DNA from: ZC4RG29 sp964521255
GTDB taxonomy: Bacteria > Bacteroidota > Bacteroidia > Cytophagales > Cyclobacteriaceae
Length of the DNA: 64,000 nt
NCBI GenBank assembly: GCA_964521255.1
Contig: CAZFRM010000027.1
Span: 1-64,000, forward strand
Direction: 5' to 3'
Part shown: piece by piece, positions 1 through 9,381 of the stretch
Numbering within the stretch: the stretch's first letter is position 1
Layout: the number at the start of each line of letters is the position of its first letter
Program-made: the position numbers and the translations under genes
The notes under the pieces: generated by a model
The model's database searches: none
Seen by the model: only the letters and a program-made list of their open reading frames with translations
What the model was told of the DNA's origin: nothing

Positions 1-75
1 TTTAATACTATAGCCCTTTGCTTATTATAGCCTCTTAACTTAATGACATTGCCCGTAGGGATTTCCTGTCTGTAG

Positions 76-95
76 CCCGGAGCTTCAGCTCCGGG
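76..95. repeat. REP-like palindrome
   Basis: CCCGGAGCT (76-84) and AGCTCCGGG (87-95) form a perfect 9-bp inverted repeat around a 2-nt centre. A second symmetric pair, CGTGTCG (118-124) and CGACACG (157-163), follows. The layout resembles REP or REPIN-type intergenic palindromes. No transposase (RAYT) gene is visible in the window. The rest of 1-349 shows no gene. Confidence 0.4.
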
Positions 96-204
96 TTCAA
101 TGAATAATAAATGCCGGCGTGTCGACTGCTCATGTTCTATGAAATGCGAACGATCACGACACGCAAACCACGGGCTTAATCAACGCAGGAAGCAGATTAT
201 CTAA

Positions 205-240
205 TAAATAAAAAAGCGTCCCCAACTCCAGTCGGGACGC
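205..240 (-). terminator. Rho-independent terminator after the panAT pair
   Basis: GCGTCCC (216-222) pairs with GGGACGC (234-240). Read on the minus strand the hairpin is followed by a T-rich run (TTTTTTATTTATTAG). It lies about 110 bases after the toxin stop codon. The stretch 241-349 between them has a short open frame without a start codon and no clear gene. Confidence 0.7.
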
Positions 241-349
241 AAGTCATATTGACCTATTTTTGTAAATGAATTAGTTATTTATTTCCGTATGTTTTTTTAC
301 CCAATCTGTCGGGATGATTTTTTCAGCATCCTGATTCTTTTTCCGGTTA

Positions 350-694
350 CTATTTGAAGTATTTCATAATCCTTTCTCTGTCTTCATTTTCTTTGTCTCC
401 TTTATAATATAATTCCACAAGAACAATTCGCCCCTCTTCTTCAAAATGAGCGTAGATCAGTCTGAATCCTGTGTTCACTCCTTTACCCTTCATAGCTCTG
501 CAAGCAATTTTCTTCACCTTGATAACACACGTTGTGAGTCCCAATCCATCAATTCTAAAACTAAATGGCGGTCGCTCTTTTGGCTCTGCGGTAAGTACTT
601 TTTTGACAATGGCGATATCATCCTCAAGTGTTCTATATTTTTTAAGGAGTCTCTTTAAATCTTTCCCATATTCTTCCAGCTCATCAAATGTCAT
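350..694 (-). CDS. RelE/ParE-like toxin (PanT-type partner of a Panacea antitoxin)
   Basis: This 114-residue protein is probably the toxin of a type II toxin-antitoxin pair. Its C-terminal half (FRLIYAHFEEEGRIVLVELY then YKGDKENEDRERI) has the beta-strand pattern and charged tail of RelE-like ribosome-dependent RNases; this is a fold-level call, and catalytic residues cannot be assigned with confidence. The open frame extends upstream to 763, but the ATG at 694 (MTFDELEEYG) is preferred: it lies inside the last codons of the upstream antitoxin gene, giving an 11-nt overlap and translational coupling. RelE-like toxins are among the known partners of Panacea antitoxins. The toxin identity is less secure than the antitoxin call. 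Confidence 0.75.
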   Translation of the reverse strand: MTFDELEEYGKDLKRLLKKYRTLEDDIAIVKKVLTAEPKERPPFSFRIDGLGLTTCVIKVKKIACRAMKGKGVNTGFRLIYAHFEEEGRIVLVELYYKGDKENEDRERIMKYFK

Positions 695-1487
695 TCGGTT
701 CAGTATTATCATAAACACGGGCAGAAAAAGGTGGCTCTCGATAAAAAGCCAACTCATAATCAATTACGTCGCCTTCTTTCGTTGCCTTCCAGGGCATGTC
801 TTTGTGTGAATAGTCGCTTATAGCTTTGGCAGTGAAATCAATAAATTGGTTGAGCACCTGGTCAATTACTTCAATCTCTCTTGCCGTAAGGTTTTTCAAA
901 TCAGGCTTAGTCAAAGGGAAGAATCTCTTTTGCAATAGGCCATAGTATTCAGCCTTGAACATTTTTATTTGTCCCTCATTTTCCATTTGATTTAGAATTT
1001 GATCCATGTTTGCCGGTACAGGACCAAATTGAAGTTTTTTAAAAGTAGCCCCTACAAGATGCTCTTCATATCGTTCATAATAATTAAACTCAATGAAGTA
1101 GAGTAATTTATTAAGAACCGTTTCACCTACATTGGGCTTGCCGGCACAGCGTTCCAGCACGTAGAGAAGTACTTGCTTGAATTTGTCTACCTGGAGCTTT
1201 GGTACTGAAATCCTCTCTTGTGTTTTTTTCTCTGACTTTTTACTTTTCTGGTTGGGTAAATCCTCATCAGTGATTTTGAAGCTTTTAGCCAAAAGGCTGT
1301 CCATGGAGACTTCAAGTCTCTCTGAAAGTTGAAGCAGTTCCCCTGCCGTAATGTTTCTTTTTCCTAATTCGATCTGGGCGAGGGAAGGTCGGTGCATTTT
1401 CAGCATCCTGGACAATTCCTCCTGAGAATAGCCTCGATGTTTTCGCAGTGCAGCGATACGCTTTCCGATTTCTTCCTGATTTATCAT
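684..1487 (-). CDS. HTH-Panacea (DUF4065) antitoxin
   Basis: This 267-residue protein has an N-terminal XRE helix-turn-helix (about residues 5-62, with YSQEELSRMLKMHRPSLAQIE as the DNA-binding helices), a lysine-rich linker, and a C-terminal Panacea/SocA-like domain (about 105-240, with LNKLLYFIEFNYYERY and FGPVP). Panacea domains neutralise very different toxins, and the fused HTH usually autoregulates the operon. It lies directly upstream of and overlaps the RelE-like toxin. An inverted repeat 54 bases before its start codon is a likely operator. Its placement next to a type I restriction-modification operon fits a defence island. The domain order is clear, so the antitoxin call is fairly sure. 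Confidence 0.85.
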   Translation of the reverse strand: MINQEEIGKRIAALRKHRGYSQEELSRMLKMHRPSLAQIELGKRNITAGELLQLSERLEVSMDSLLAKSFKITDEDLPNQKSKKSEKKTQERISVPKLQVDKFKQVLLYVLERCAGKPNVGETVLNKLLYFIEFNYYERYEEHLVGATFKKLQFGPVPANMDQILNQMENEGQIKMFKAEYYGLLQKRFFPLTKPDLKNLTAREIEVIDQVLNQFIDFTAKAISDYSHKDMPWKATKEGDVIDYELAFYREPPFSARVYDNTEPNDI

Positions 1488-1540
1488 TGTTTTTGGTTTG
1501 TTTATGTAAATATATAAAAGTTAGATTTTAAAACAATTTA

Positions 1541-1559
1541 TTGTATGAATATCATACAA
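1541..1559. promoter_or_regulatory. Probable operator of the Panacea toxin-antitoxin operon
   Basis: TTGTATGAATATCATACAA carries perfect 8-bp arms (TTGTATGA / TCATACAA) around a 3-nt centre, about 54 bases upstream of the antitoxin start. The position and symmetry fit a binding site for the XRE-type repressor half of the antitoxin. Regulation is inferred from position. Confidence 0.55.
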
Positions 1560-1719
1560 CAAATTACATACCAATTCTGACTATGAAGGACCCCTACAAA
1601 CTGAAGGATGACGGAATTATGGAATCACTCGAAGAGTAAAAATGATGGAGACAGGAGATGCGATCAGAAAGATCGTTGGTGTAGGAAATTGAATCTCTAA
1701 AATCTTTAATGATTATTAA

Positions 1720-2433
1720 TTAATACCCCCACAATCCCTGCGCCACCGGCAACCTGTTCAGCTCTTGCTTATACATTTCCCATTTGGGTAAAAACCGGTT
1801 CATGTACGAGAAGAAAATTTCATTGTGCTTTCTTTCAAGCAAATGAACCATTTCATGTACTACAATAAATTCCAAACATTGAATCGGTTTCTTGGCGAGC
1901 TCAAGATTTAGCCAGATGCGCTTTGCTTCAATATTACAGGTGCCCCATTTGGTTTTCATGTGTCTGACGCCCCAGTCATCCACAGAAACGCCCATGATCC
2001 TTTCCCATTTTTCAATTAAGGGTGGAATCAATTGTTTTAACTGCTTACGATACCAGGCATTCAGGATCTTTTCACGTTGTTCAACAGAGGTCCCTGGTCT
2101 TACTTGTAGTGTGAGGTACTTATTCTGTAGTGTAATTGAAGGCGGCGCATTCTTTTCTTCCAGACGAAGTAAATAACGCTGGCCAAGAAAATAATGACTC
2201 TCACGCTGAACATAGTCTCTTCGCGGTTCGCGGTCTTGCTTTTCAAATTTTCTCTGTTGTTTCCTGATCCAACTGATTTTGGAAATCAGGTATAGCCTGA
2301 TAGTTTCGTCATTCACATTTCTGGGAGAGGATAAGCGTATTTTCCCTTTTGGCGGATAGACAGCCAAATGAATATTCTTTATATCCTTCTTGATCACTTG
2401 TATTTTTAATGAACCGATCTCCATCTTTCCCAT
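1720..2433 (-). CDS. YgjP-like (DUF45) metallopeptidase of the type I R-M operon
   Basis: This 237-residue protein carries the zinc-protease signature HEMVH (His193, Glu194, His197) followed by ERKHNEIFFSYMNRFLPKW, the pattern of the YgjP/M48-like family. The upstream part (RHMKTKWGTCNIEAKRIWLN) is also typical. Its ATG follows the hsdR stop codon with no spacer (TAA then ATG), so it is almost certainly co-transcribed with hsdM, hsdS and hsdR. Genes of this family often sit beside type I restriction operons, but their role there is not settled; turnover of HsdR or another subunit is one speculation. Domain assignment is secure, substrate unknown. Confidence 0.85.
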   Translation of the reverse strand: MGKMEIGSLKIQVIKKDIKNIHLAVYPPKGKIRLSSPRNVNDETIRLYLISKISWIRKQQRKFEKQDREPRRDYVQRESHYFLGQRYLLRLEEKNAPPSITLQNKYLTLQVRPGTSVEQREKILNAWYRKQLKQLIPPLIEKWERIMGVSVDDWGVRHMKTKWGTCNIEAKRIWLNLELAKKPIQCLEFIVVHEMVHLLERKHNEIFFSYMNRFLPKWEMYKQELNRLPVAQGLWGY

Positions 2434-5400
2434 TTACTTGTAGTCCTTCTGATTCTTTATGATTTCAAAAATGGTTTCTACCTTTTCCGGGTCAGTGACA
2501 TACCTCTTCACAACGTTCTTTACCTCGCGTTCTTTGATGGTGTTGCCGATCCAATTATCTTTTTTCGTATAGAGAATATCAACGTCCATCATGATAGAAA
2601 GCTTTTCATCTTTATCCAGGTTATCGTACAGGGCGCGTAAGGCTTCCGTAGAAATGGTACCCGGATAATCGTTAGCAGTTCCCTGGGGCTGAATTTTGTT
2701 AGCAAGCTCTTCATAGCGTTTGAGTTGCTCTTCATACGCAAGGGCGCCTTCTTTTCTAAGCCTCACCAATTCTGCCAGCAACACACTCATGCGTTCATAG
2801 TAAGCGGGGTTGATGGGCATTTCCTGTATGATAGCCTTTCGCATATTATTTTCAATGGTCTCCGCCATGGCGGATGTGCTTGCCTTAATTCCTTTGGGAA
2901 GTTTATCCGTAGCCGCGCCGATGCCTTGTTCTACGATCAGCTGTAATAAAGACTTATCATCAAAGTTGGAAAGCATGCGGCTGGGATCAGCGCTCAGGTA
3001 CATATCCAGCATCTGGCGCATTTCCGGTTCGTACTTTTTCAGATCAATGTAATCGTTGCTGGCAATTTTGATGGAGTCTCTTAATTCAGTGTAACCATTC
3101 ACTTTCTTTTTTATCTCCGCCGCTTCTTTCTCTGAATATCCCGCCTCTGTCATTTCACTTGCCAGGTTGTTGTAGGCTCGAATAAGAGCAACGGTTTCTT
3201 TGTAAAGCGCCAGTCGTTTTTCTTCTGTAGCTTTTAATGCTTCGCTATCCTGTGTATTGCCGCAGAAGTAGGTAATATGCTGATCGAGCTGTTTTGGAGA
3301 AGGAACGGGCTCTAACAATTGGTGCATGGTTTCAAGCGCATCCTCCAATCGCTCTCTCGCTATCTTCAAACGGTCTTTGAGCAGACCATCGATATCGGAC
3401 TTCTCAAAGTTTTCGAACGCATCAGATGTATAATCGTTGATGGATTTGTTCAGGCTGTTGAACAGATTTTTGTAATCTACGATATAACCAAATTCTTTGT
3501 CTTCTTTCTCCGTGCGGTTTACCCGGCAGATGGCTTGAAACAATCCATGGTCTTGCATCTGTTTGTCAATGTAGAGATACGTGCAGGATGGCGCATCAAA
3601 ACCGGTGAGGAGCTTATCCACCACAATAAGAAGCTGCATGTTGGCAGGTTCTTCCTTGAATTTTTTCTTCGCTTCCTTTTCAAACGTTTCGCGATCCCTG
3701 CCATTGAGCATTTTTTGGTAGATCTCGTATTGTTCTATTTTTTCCGTATCGCCATCACCGGTGGTTTCACCTTTGGTGCTGTCGGCGTTGGGTTCGAATG
3801 ATGTAATGATCGCGCATTTTTTGAAGCCCATGTTTTGAAAGATCTCATAATAACGGCAGGCTTCGTAAATGCTCCTGGCTACGAGCATAGCATTTCCTTT
3901 GCCATTGTGCAGGCGGGGTTTTGTCTTGAAGTCTTTGATGATATCGAATACAATTTTTTCAAGACGGCTTTTTGTGCTGAGCACTTTCTGCATCGTTCCC
4001 CATTTCTGTTTCAGTTCAGCTTTGGGAAGATCGTTCATTCCTTTGGTGACGACTTCAAACCAATCGTCAATACCTTTTTGATCGAGCACATGCTGATCTA
4101 CATCCCGCGCTTCGTATAGCAAATCCAGCACAACGCCATCGGCCACCGCTTCATCAAATTTGTAGGTGTGGATGTAGCGGCCGAATATTTCGATGCTTTT
4201 TTTCTTATCTGATTTTAATAGAGGTGTGCCCGTGAAACCGATAAACAATGCTTCCGGTAAAATCTTTTTCATCGCCTTGTGCAGTTCACCGCTTTGCGTG
4301 CGATGACATTCATCGATGAAGACAAACAGTTTTCCTTTCGGCTTAAAATCCTGCGGGACTTTCAATTCTTTGATGAACGCATAGCTTTCATCGTCTGATC
4401 CGCCAAACTTGTGAATCAAAGAACACAACAGCCAGGGTTGTGTGGCATTGAGTTTTTCGATGAGGTCTCTTCCGCTTTTTGTGCGATAGATCTTTTCTTC
4501 CACGCCAAGAAATACGCCTTCAATCTGTTCATCCAGTTCAGTGCGGTCGGTGAGAATTAACAGGCGTGAGTCCTGCACATTTTCCCTTATCCATTTGGCA
4601 AGCCAGACCATGCTGAGACTTTTACCACTGCCTTGCGTATGCCAGATGATTCCCCCTTCATTTCGTTGGATAAACTTTTGTGATTCCTTCACGCCAAAGA
4701 ACTGATTCGGGCGACATAATTTTTTTATTCCTCCATCAAAGAGAATGAAGTTGTGAATCATTTCGATGAGGCGCTCTTTTTTGCATAGCTGAAGCAGATG
4801 TGTATCCAAAAGATTTTCCTCCGGCTTGTAGGTATGGTTTTCTTCTTTCCATTTCAGAAAGAATTTTTCTGACGTTTTGGTAGTGCCGTATTGAATGCCC
4901 TGTGTATCATTACCGGCAAGCACCAACTGCACGGTGCCGTAAAACCTTTTGATGAAACGGTTTTCCTGGTTATCGAGATTTTGGCGGATGGCTTCACTTA
5001 CGGGTATGCTTCCTTTTTTTAGCTCGATAACACATAACGCAATGCCATTAACATAGAGAACAAGATCAGGGCGTTTGGTGCGTTCGCCTTTTACCGTCAC
5101 TTCTTCGGCAATGGCAAAATCATTTTCTAACGGGTTATGCCAGTCTATTAAAAATACCGTTTCTTTTTGATCACCCGTTTCACCTTTTACTTTGACACCG
5201 TAGCGAAGCAGGGAATAAACCGCTTTGTTAACCTGGTAAAGATCATTGCTTTGATCGCTGGCGGCTTTTTTGAAATCAAAGACGGCTTTGTTGATGAGGG
5301 TGGGATCGTATTTCTTTTTATCCCTGAGGTAAGCAATTAAAATATCTTCTTCAATGTTGCTGTTGTTTTCCCGTTCATACCAATTGCCGAGATAACGATA

Positions 5401-5466
5401 CTTCAATTGTTTTTGAAACAATTTGATTATCCGGTTTTGGGTATCGCGTTCGGGTTTAACGATCAT
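2434..5466 (-). CDS. hsdR: Type I restriction enzyme R subunit
   Basis: HsdR is the DNA-translocating and cleaving subunit of a type I restriction-modification complex. The 1010-residue product has the N-terminal PD-(D/E)XK nuclease (Asp134, Glu148, Lys150 in RPDLVLYV...IELKKG), an SF2 motor with Walker A TQGSGKS (Lys282) and a DECH box (Asp385), later helicase motifs (FTGTPLL, LLTGFDAP), and a C-terminal region expected to bind HsdM/HsdS. All catalytic motifs are intact and the length is normal. Its ATG overlaps the hsdS stop by 4 nt, so translation is likely coupled. It is the third gene of the operon. Confidence 0.96.
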   Translation of the reverse strand: MIVKPERDTQNRIIKLFQKQLKYRYLGNWYERENNSNIEEDILIAYLRDKKKYDPTLINKAVFDFKKAASDQSNDLYQVNKAVYSLLRYGVKVKGETGDQKETVFLIDWHNPLENDFAIAEEVTVKGERTKRPDLVLYVNGIALCVIELKKGSIPVSEAIRQNLDNQENRFIKRFYGTVQLVLAGNDTQGIQYGTTKTSEKFFLKWKEENHTYKPEENLLDTHLLQLCKKERLIEMIHNFILFDGGIKKLCRPNQFFGVKESQKFIQRNEGGIIWHTQGSGKSLSMVWLAKWIRENVQDSRLLILTDRTELDEQIEGVFLGVEEKIYRTKSGRDLIEKLNATQPWLLCSLIHKFGGSDDESYAFIKELKVPQDFKPKGKLFVFIDECHRTQSGELHKAMKKILPEALFIGFTGTPLLKSDKKKSIEIFGRYIHTYKFDEAVADGVVLDLLYEARDVDQHVLDQKGIDDWFEVVTKGMNDLPKAELKQKWGTMQKVLSTKSRLEKIVFDIIKDFKTKPRLHNGKGNAMLVARSIYEACRYYEIFQNMGFKKCAIITSFEPNADSTKGETTGDGDTEKIEQYEIYQKMLNGRDRETFEKEAKKKFKEEPANMQLLIVVDKLLTGFDAPSCTYLYIDKQMQDHGLFQAICRVNRTEKEDKEFGYIVDYKNLFNSLNKSINDYTSDAFENFEKSDIDGLLKDRLKIARERLEDALETMHQLLEPVPSPKQLDQHITYFCGNTQDSEALKATEEKRLALYKETVALIRAYNNLASEMTEAGYSEKEAAEIKKKVNGYTELRDSIKIASNDYIDLKKYEPEMRQMLDMYLSADPSRMLSNFDDKSLLQLIVEQGIGAATDKLPKGIKASTSAMAETIENNMRKAIIQEMPINPAYYERMSVLLAELVRLRKEGALAYEEQLKRYEELANKIQPQGTANDYPGTISTEALRALYDNLDKDEKLSIMMDVDILYTKKDNWIGNTIKEREVKNVVKRYVTDPEKVETIFEIIKNQKDYK

Positions 5467-6710
5467 AGCAGTCTAATTTTCCCAGTAAGAAGGGTTTGCA
5501 TCATTCCTTGTTTGACCGTTCTTAACTTTTCCAGTTTTGCTTCTAGAGAAATAACTTCGTCATCCATTTCTTTAAGTATGGTTGAGATAGCAACTTGCTC
5601 ATCAATCGGAGGAAGTGATATTTTTATTTTACCCAAGGCGCCACGAGCAATTCTTGTTCTGGTGGACCCCCCACATTTCTCACTTACAACATTCAACCAA
5701 TTTTTTGTAGAGAACAGACTAATTAAAAAAAAGCGGTCTGCGGATGTTTCGGGTGGTCTAAAAATAGAAACATCAACAGATGTTATCATTCGTTGCTCCT
5801 TTAAGTCCGGTACAATACAAGCTCTCCCAGCAGGTTCAGCCAATCTGCAAATTAAGATATCACCTGCTCTCACCTCCTTACACCTTAGGTATTTGAACGA
5901 ATCAAATGAAATATACTTTTTGGTTTCTTTCGTAATGAATGAACCCTCTCCAATGTTTCCTGTTTGAATTAACCTTACACCATCATTGGTGAGAAACTCT
6001 GACTCTATCCAGTCACCATCATCAAATAATTCCTTTTTTCTTTCTGCCAATTCATGTATAGATTTTTCAACCCATGGTTCTGTAAATCCAGGAAGTCTTT
6101 CTTTCCCAAAGAGCAATTCCTGCATTGCCCCTTGTTTGATGTTGCGTTTTTTGGCAATGAGTTTTTCTAAACCAGTGATGAGTGCATCCGTATCGGATAA
6201 GGCGGTGGCAATGGCGGTTTGTTCGGCTTTGGTGGGAGGACAGGCAAATGGATAACCTTCCATCTCCCATTTTTGAGTATGAACCAAGGCGGAAGCACCG
6301 TGGGCTTTATCCTCAATGTCCTTTGTTAATTGTTTTAATGAATGAAGGAAATAGTTTTTGTCAATGGCCTGTTCATTCACATTTACCTTCCATGTATGAT
6401 AATTCAATAATCCCTTAGATCCATTCCAAATATGTGGCCCAAAAGAAGTTCCTCGACTTCCAGACCAAGCAAAAAGTAGTTGCCCCTTTTCTATTTCTAA
6501 TTTCTTTTCGTAGGGGCCCTGATAGTAGTTGAAATCATCAGATCCGTTTAGGTTTTGAATTCTTATTATCGGAAGGCCTTCCTTCTTCCATTCGTATGGT
6601 TTGAAGCCTCTTCCATTGACCAGCATACACACGTCTCTAATTTTTTTAATGACCCAATCCACGGGTAAGGCTCCAACTTCGGAGTTGATGAATCCCTTAT
6701 TCAACTCCAT
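5463..6710 (-). CDS. hsdS: Type I restriction enzyme S (specificity) subunit
   Basis: HsdS gives the complex its bipartite DNA target. The 415-residue protein shows two target-recognition domains (about 15-160 and 215-370), each followed by a conserved helix: PPTKAEQTAIATALSDTDAL... near 165-205 and PPIDEQVAISTILKEMDDEV near 370-395. This duplicated layout and length are normal for HsdS. The start codon overlaps the end of hsdM by 10 nt and its stop overlaps hsdR by 4 nt. Both recognition domains look full length, so the system is probably active. The target sequence cannot be read from the protein. Confidence 0.95.
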   Translation of the reverse strand: MELNKGFINSEVGALPVDWVIKKIRDVCMLVNGRGFKPYEWKKEGLPIIRIQNLNGSDDFNYYQGPYEKKLEIEKGQLLFAWSGSRGTSFGPHIWNGSKGLLNYHTWKVNVNEQAIDKNYFLHSLKQLTKDIEDKAHGASALVHTQKWEMEGYPFACPPTKAEQTAIATALSDTDALITGLEKLIAKKRNIKQGAMQELLFGKERLPGFTEPWVEKSIHELAERKKELFDDGDWIESEFLTNDGVRLIQTGNIGEGSFITKETKKYISFDSFKYLRCKEVRAGDILICRLAEPAGRACIVPDLKEQRMITSVDVSIFRPPETSADRFFLISLFSTKNWLNVVSEKCGGSTRTRIARGALGKIKISLPPIDEQVAISTILKEMDDEVISLEAKLEKLRTVKQGMMQTLLTGKIRLL

Positions 6711-9190
6711 ACAAATCCCATTTTCTTAAGATGTGCTTTTACTTTCTCTTCCATTTCACCCACTTCATAAGAAAGTTTAGGTAGAGGAGTTTCATAACGT
6801 TCCGCCAGTTCTTTGATACGCTGGGTGAGCGCCTGGCTTACTCGCTCCATTTCTGTTTTAATATCTTTCTCCATAACAGCAATCCACTTGTCGTCCACCA
6901 CCAATGTTTTTATGTCAGCTTCAGTAAGTGTTTTGTAACGTGCCAGCACTTTTGCATTCAAAGCCGCCGTATCCTCACTAAGCTTTGCCTTGGCTTTAGA
7001 TTCCAATTCTGTTAACGCCAGGTATTTATTCAATACATCAAGTTCAGTTTCCAGCTCTTCAACTTCAGCCTTCACTTTGGTTTTGTATTTGACCTTAGGT
7101 TCTGCAGCCATTTTATATTCTACAGTATCTTCAGCTTTTTCCAATTCCTTTATGCGTTTTTGTACAGAAGCTTTGTTTACTTTCTCAAGGGTTGCAAAAT
7201 ATCCTTCTTCACCCGAGTGTTCTTCCACCAAAGCTTCTATCTCTGCAGCAGTGGCCTCTCGTTCCGCTTCGAGCGTTTCTATCGCCTTTTTTTCTTCCGC
7301 AAAGAACCGGTCAATAACCAACTGCGGCGGAATGAGATCACATGTCCAGCCTTTGTCTACATCCTTGCCTTGCTTGTTCTTCACCAGGATTCTGTACGGC
7401 TCTGCTTTCCAACCATCAACAGCAACCAGGTATACATCGTCCTGCATGGTTTCATTCCAGTAATTCATCAGGTGCTGGTAGATGTCGTACTTATCCAGCA
7501 GGTCTTTATCGGTATAGCTTTTTAAAATGTCTTCCGATATCTGAAAGATGACTTGCATTGGCTTTACACCGGGCTTCATGTCTTTCAGAAGTTTTGTATT
7601 TCTTTTCTTCCAGTCGGCAAACACATCATCCATGAGCTTGCTGAAGGAAACAAAATCTTTGTGATTGAAAATAGTAGCGTTGATCTGATCGGCTGGAATT
7701 TTCAGCATTGAATATTTTGCACGTTTGCTTTTGGAGAATAGATCATTCTTCAATGAAGGATAGACCTTCCAGTATTTCTCAAGGGCTTCAATGTCAGCAT
7801 TGGGAATATCGCCGTTCAGGTGTGCATCAATATCCTGGATGTCTTCCGGTTCCTGGCTGTCAATGTACCTCGGAATGTTCAGGTTGTAATCATTCTTCTC
7901 ATCACTGATCTCTTTGAACTTAACCAGCCTGCTGTATTTTGGAATTTCAAGTTGCTTATTAAATACATCCACGATCTTATGGATGTCCTGCTCACGTAAA
8001 CGGTTTTTGTTTCCGTCTTTCATAAAACCTTTGCTGGCATCGATCATAAAAATGCCTTCACGCTTGTCTGCATTTTCTTTATCCACAACAATAATGCAGG
8101 CCGGAATGCCCGTACCGTAAAATAAGTTTGTCGGCAAACCGATGATGCCTTTGATGTATTTCTTTTCAATAAGATTTTTCCTGATCTGCCCTTCAGCGCC
8201 ACCGCGAAACAAAACACCATGCGGAAGGATACAAGCACCTTTACCTGTACTTTTCAACGATCGCACAATGTGAAGGAGAAATGCATAGTCACCATTTTTC
8301 TCCGGGGGAACGCCATACCCTGTGAAGCGATGGTACTGATCATCGGAAGGATTAAACCCGTTGCTCCAGTTCACCAAGGAAAACGGCGGATTGGCGACAA
8401 CGAAGTCAAACGTTTTAAGATCATCATTCTTTTCTTTAAACAACGGATCCGATAGTGTGCTTTGTCCTTTCGTAATTTCAGCAGTAGGATGGTTATGTAA
8501 AATCATGTTCATCCGCGCCAACGCAGCCGTTGCTACATCTTTCTCCTGCCCATAGATCGTCACCGGATGTTCGGATTCATCCACTGCCTTCAGCAACAGC
8601 GAACCTGATCCACACGTAGGATCATAAATTGTCTGGCTTCTTTTTGTTGCATTGTTAATCCCGATAACCTTCGCGATTACGCGGCTTACTTCGGCAGGTG
8701 TATAAAATTGTCCTTTGCTTTTTCCGCTTTCTGTAGCGAAGTGCATCATGAGATATTCATAAGCATCGCCGAGAATATCATCACCGCTTGCGCGATTCTT
8801 ACTAAAATCAAGTGCAGGGTTTTCAAAAATGGAAATCAAGTCAGTAAGCTTGTCGATCATCTCCTTGCCCTTGCCAAGCTTATCTTCATCATTGAAGTCG
8901 GCCACATCAATTACACCTTTGAGGTCGTTAGCATTAGCCAGTTTACCAATGATCTTATTGAAGCCATCACCGATCTCCTTCTTACCTTTCAGGGCAGCCA
9001 TGTCTTTGAACCCACCGCCCTTTGGTATTTCGATCAACGCGTCAGCTTTACCAGCATACTTGTCAGAAACATATTTTACGAATAACAAAGTGAGCACATA
9101 ATCCTTGTAGGTAGAAGGGTCCATACCACCCCGTAGCGCATCGCAGCCCGCCCAGATATGAGAATAGAGTTCAGATTTCTTGATAGCCAT
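6701..9190 (-). CDS. hsdM: Type I restriction enzyme M (adenine methyltransferase) subunit
   Basis: HsdM methylates adenine in the recognition site. The N terminus (SHIWAGCDALRGGMDPSTY) is the HsdM N-terminal helical domain. The methyltransferase core has motif I DPTCGSGS (Asp190-Ser197) and motif IV NPPF (Asn267-Phe270), as expected for N6-adenine enzymes. At 829 residues it is longer than the classical E. coli HsdM; the extra C-terminal part (about 600-829) is rich in Lys, Glu and Ala and is probably coiled coil. It heads the minus-strand operon hsdM-hsdS-hsdR-metalloprotease. The stretch upstream of its start holds repeats rather than a clear promoter. Confidence 0.95.
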   Translation of the reverse strand: MAIKKSELYSHIWAGCDALRGGMDPSTYKDYVLTLLFVKYVSDKYAGKADALIEIPKGGGFKDMAALKGKKEIGDGFNKIIGKLANANDLKGVIDVADFNDEDKLGKGKEMIDKLTDLISIFENPALDFSKNRASGDDILGDAYEYLMMHFATESGKSKGQFYTPAEVSRVIAKVIGINNATKRSQTIYDPTCGSGSLLLKAVDESEHPVTIYGQEKDVATAALARMNMILHNHPTAEITKGQSTLSDPLFKEKNDDLKTFDFVVANPPFSLVNWSNGFNPSDDQYHRFTGYGVPPEKNGDYAFLLHIVRSLKSTGKGACILPHGVLFRGGAEGQIRKNLIEKKYIKGIIGLPTNLFYGTGIPACIIVVDKENADKREGIFMIDASKGFMKDGNKNRLREQDIHKIVDVFNKQLEIPKYSRLVKFKEISDEKNDYNLNIPRYIDSQEPEDIQDIDAHLNGDIPNADIEALEKYWKVYPSLKNDLFSKSKRAKYSMLKIPADQINATIFNHKDFVSFSKLMDDVFADWKKRNTKLLKDMKPGVKPMQVIFQISEDILKSYTDKDLLDKYDIYQHLMNYWNETMQDDVYLVAVDGWKAEPYRILVKNKQGKDVDKGWTCDLIPPQLVIDRFFAEEKKAIETLEAEREATAAEIEALVEEHSGEEGYFATLEKVNKASVQKRIKELEKAEDTVEYKMAAEPKVKYKTKVKAEVEELETELDVLNKYLALTELESKAKAKLSEDTAALNAKVLARYKTLTEADIKTLVVDDKWIAVMEKDIKTEMERVSQALTQRIKELAERYETPLPKLSYEVGEMEEKVKAHLKKMGFVWS

Positions 9191-9277
9191 AGGTCGTCGG
9201 GTAAATCGAGAACAATTTTAAGGAAAGTTTGGGTCATTCTATAGACCCAGCGGATGGAAGTATCGGTTCTGGTTTCT

Positions 9278-9370
9278 TCGTAGTCACGTTCGCTCGCGCA
9301 TGCTCACGCGCAAACCACCGCTTCCGCCAGTAGTCGGACAGGCTGGATGACGGCCTTGGAGGAGGGAGGA
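9278..9370 (+). repeat. Copy 1 of a dispersed GC-rich repeat
   Basis: The core running from TCGCTCGCGCATGC through CTTCCGCCAGTAGTCGGACA to GGCTGGATGACGGCCT recurs at about 11270-11400 and 11580-11700. No coding frame is evident. It is part of the repeat-rich debris between hsdM and the Gre-like gene. Confidence 0.6.
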
Positions 9371-9381
9371 TCGGAAAAGCC

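Noticed and set aside
245..349. Open frame after the toxin on the minus strand (DAEKIIPTDWVKKHTEINN)
   Set aside because: No start codon follows the toxin stop in that frame. It could be a frameshift of the toxin tail, but nothing supports it.
1565..1691. Two tiny frames (MKDPYKLKDDGIMESLEE and MMETGDAIRKIVGVGN)
   Set aside because: Eighteen and 16 codons, unrecognised, with no sign of translation.
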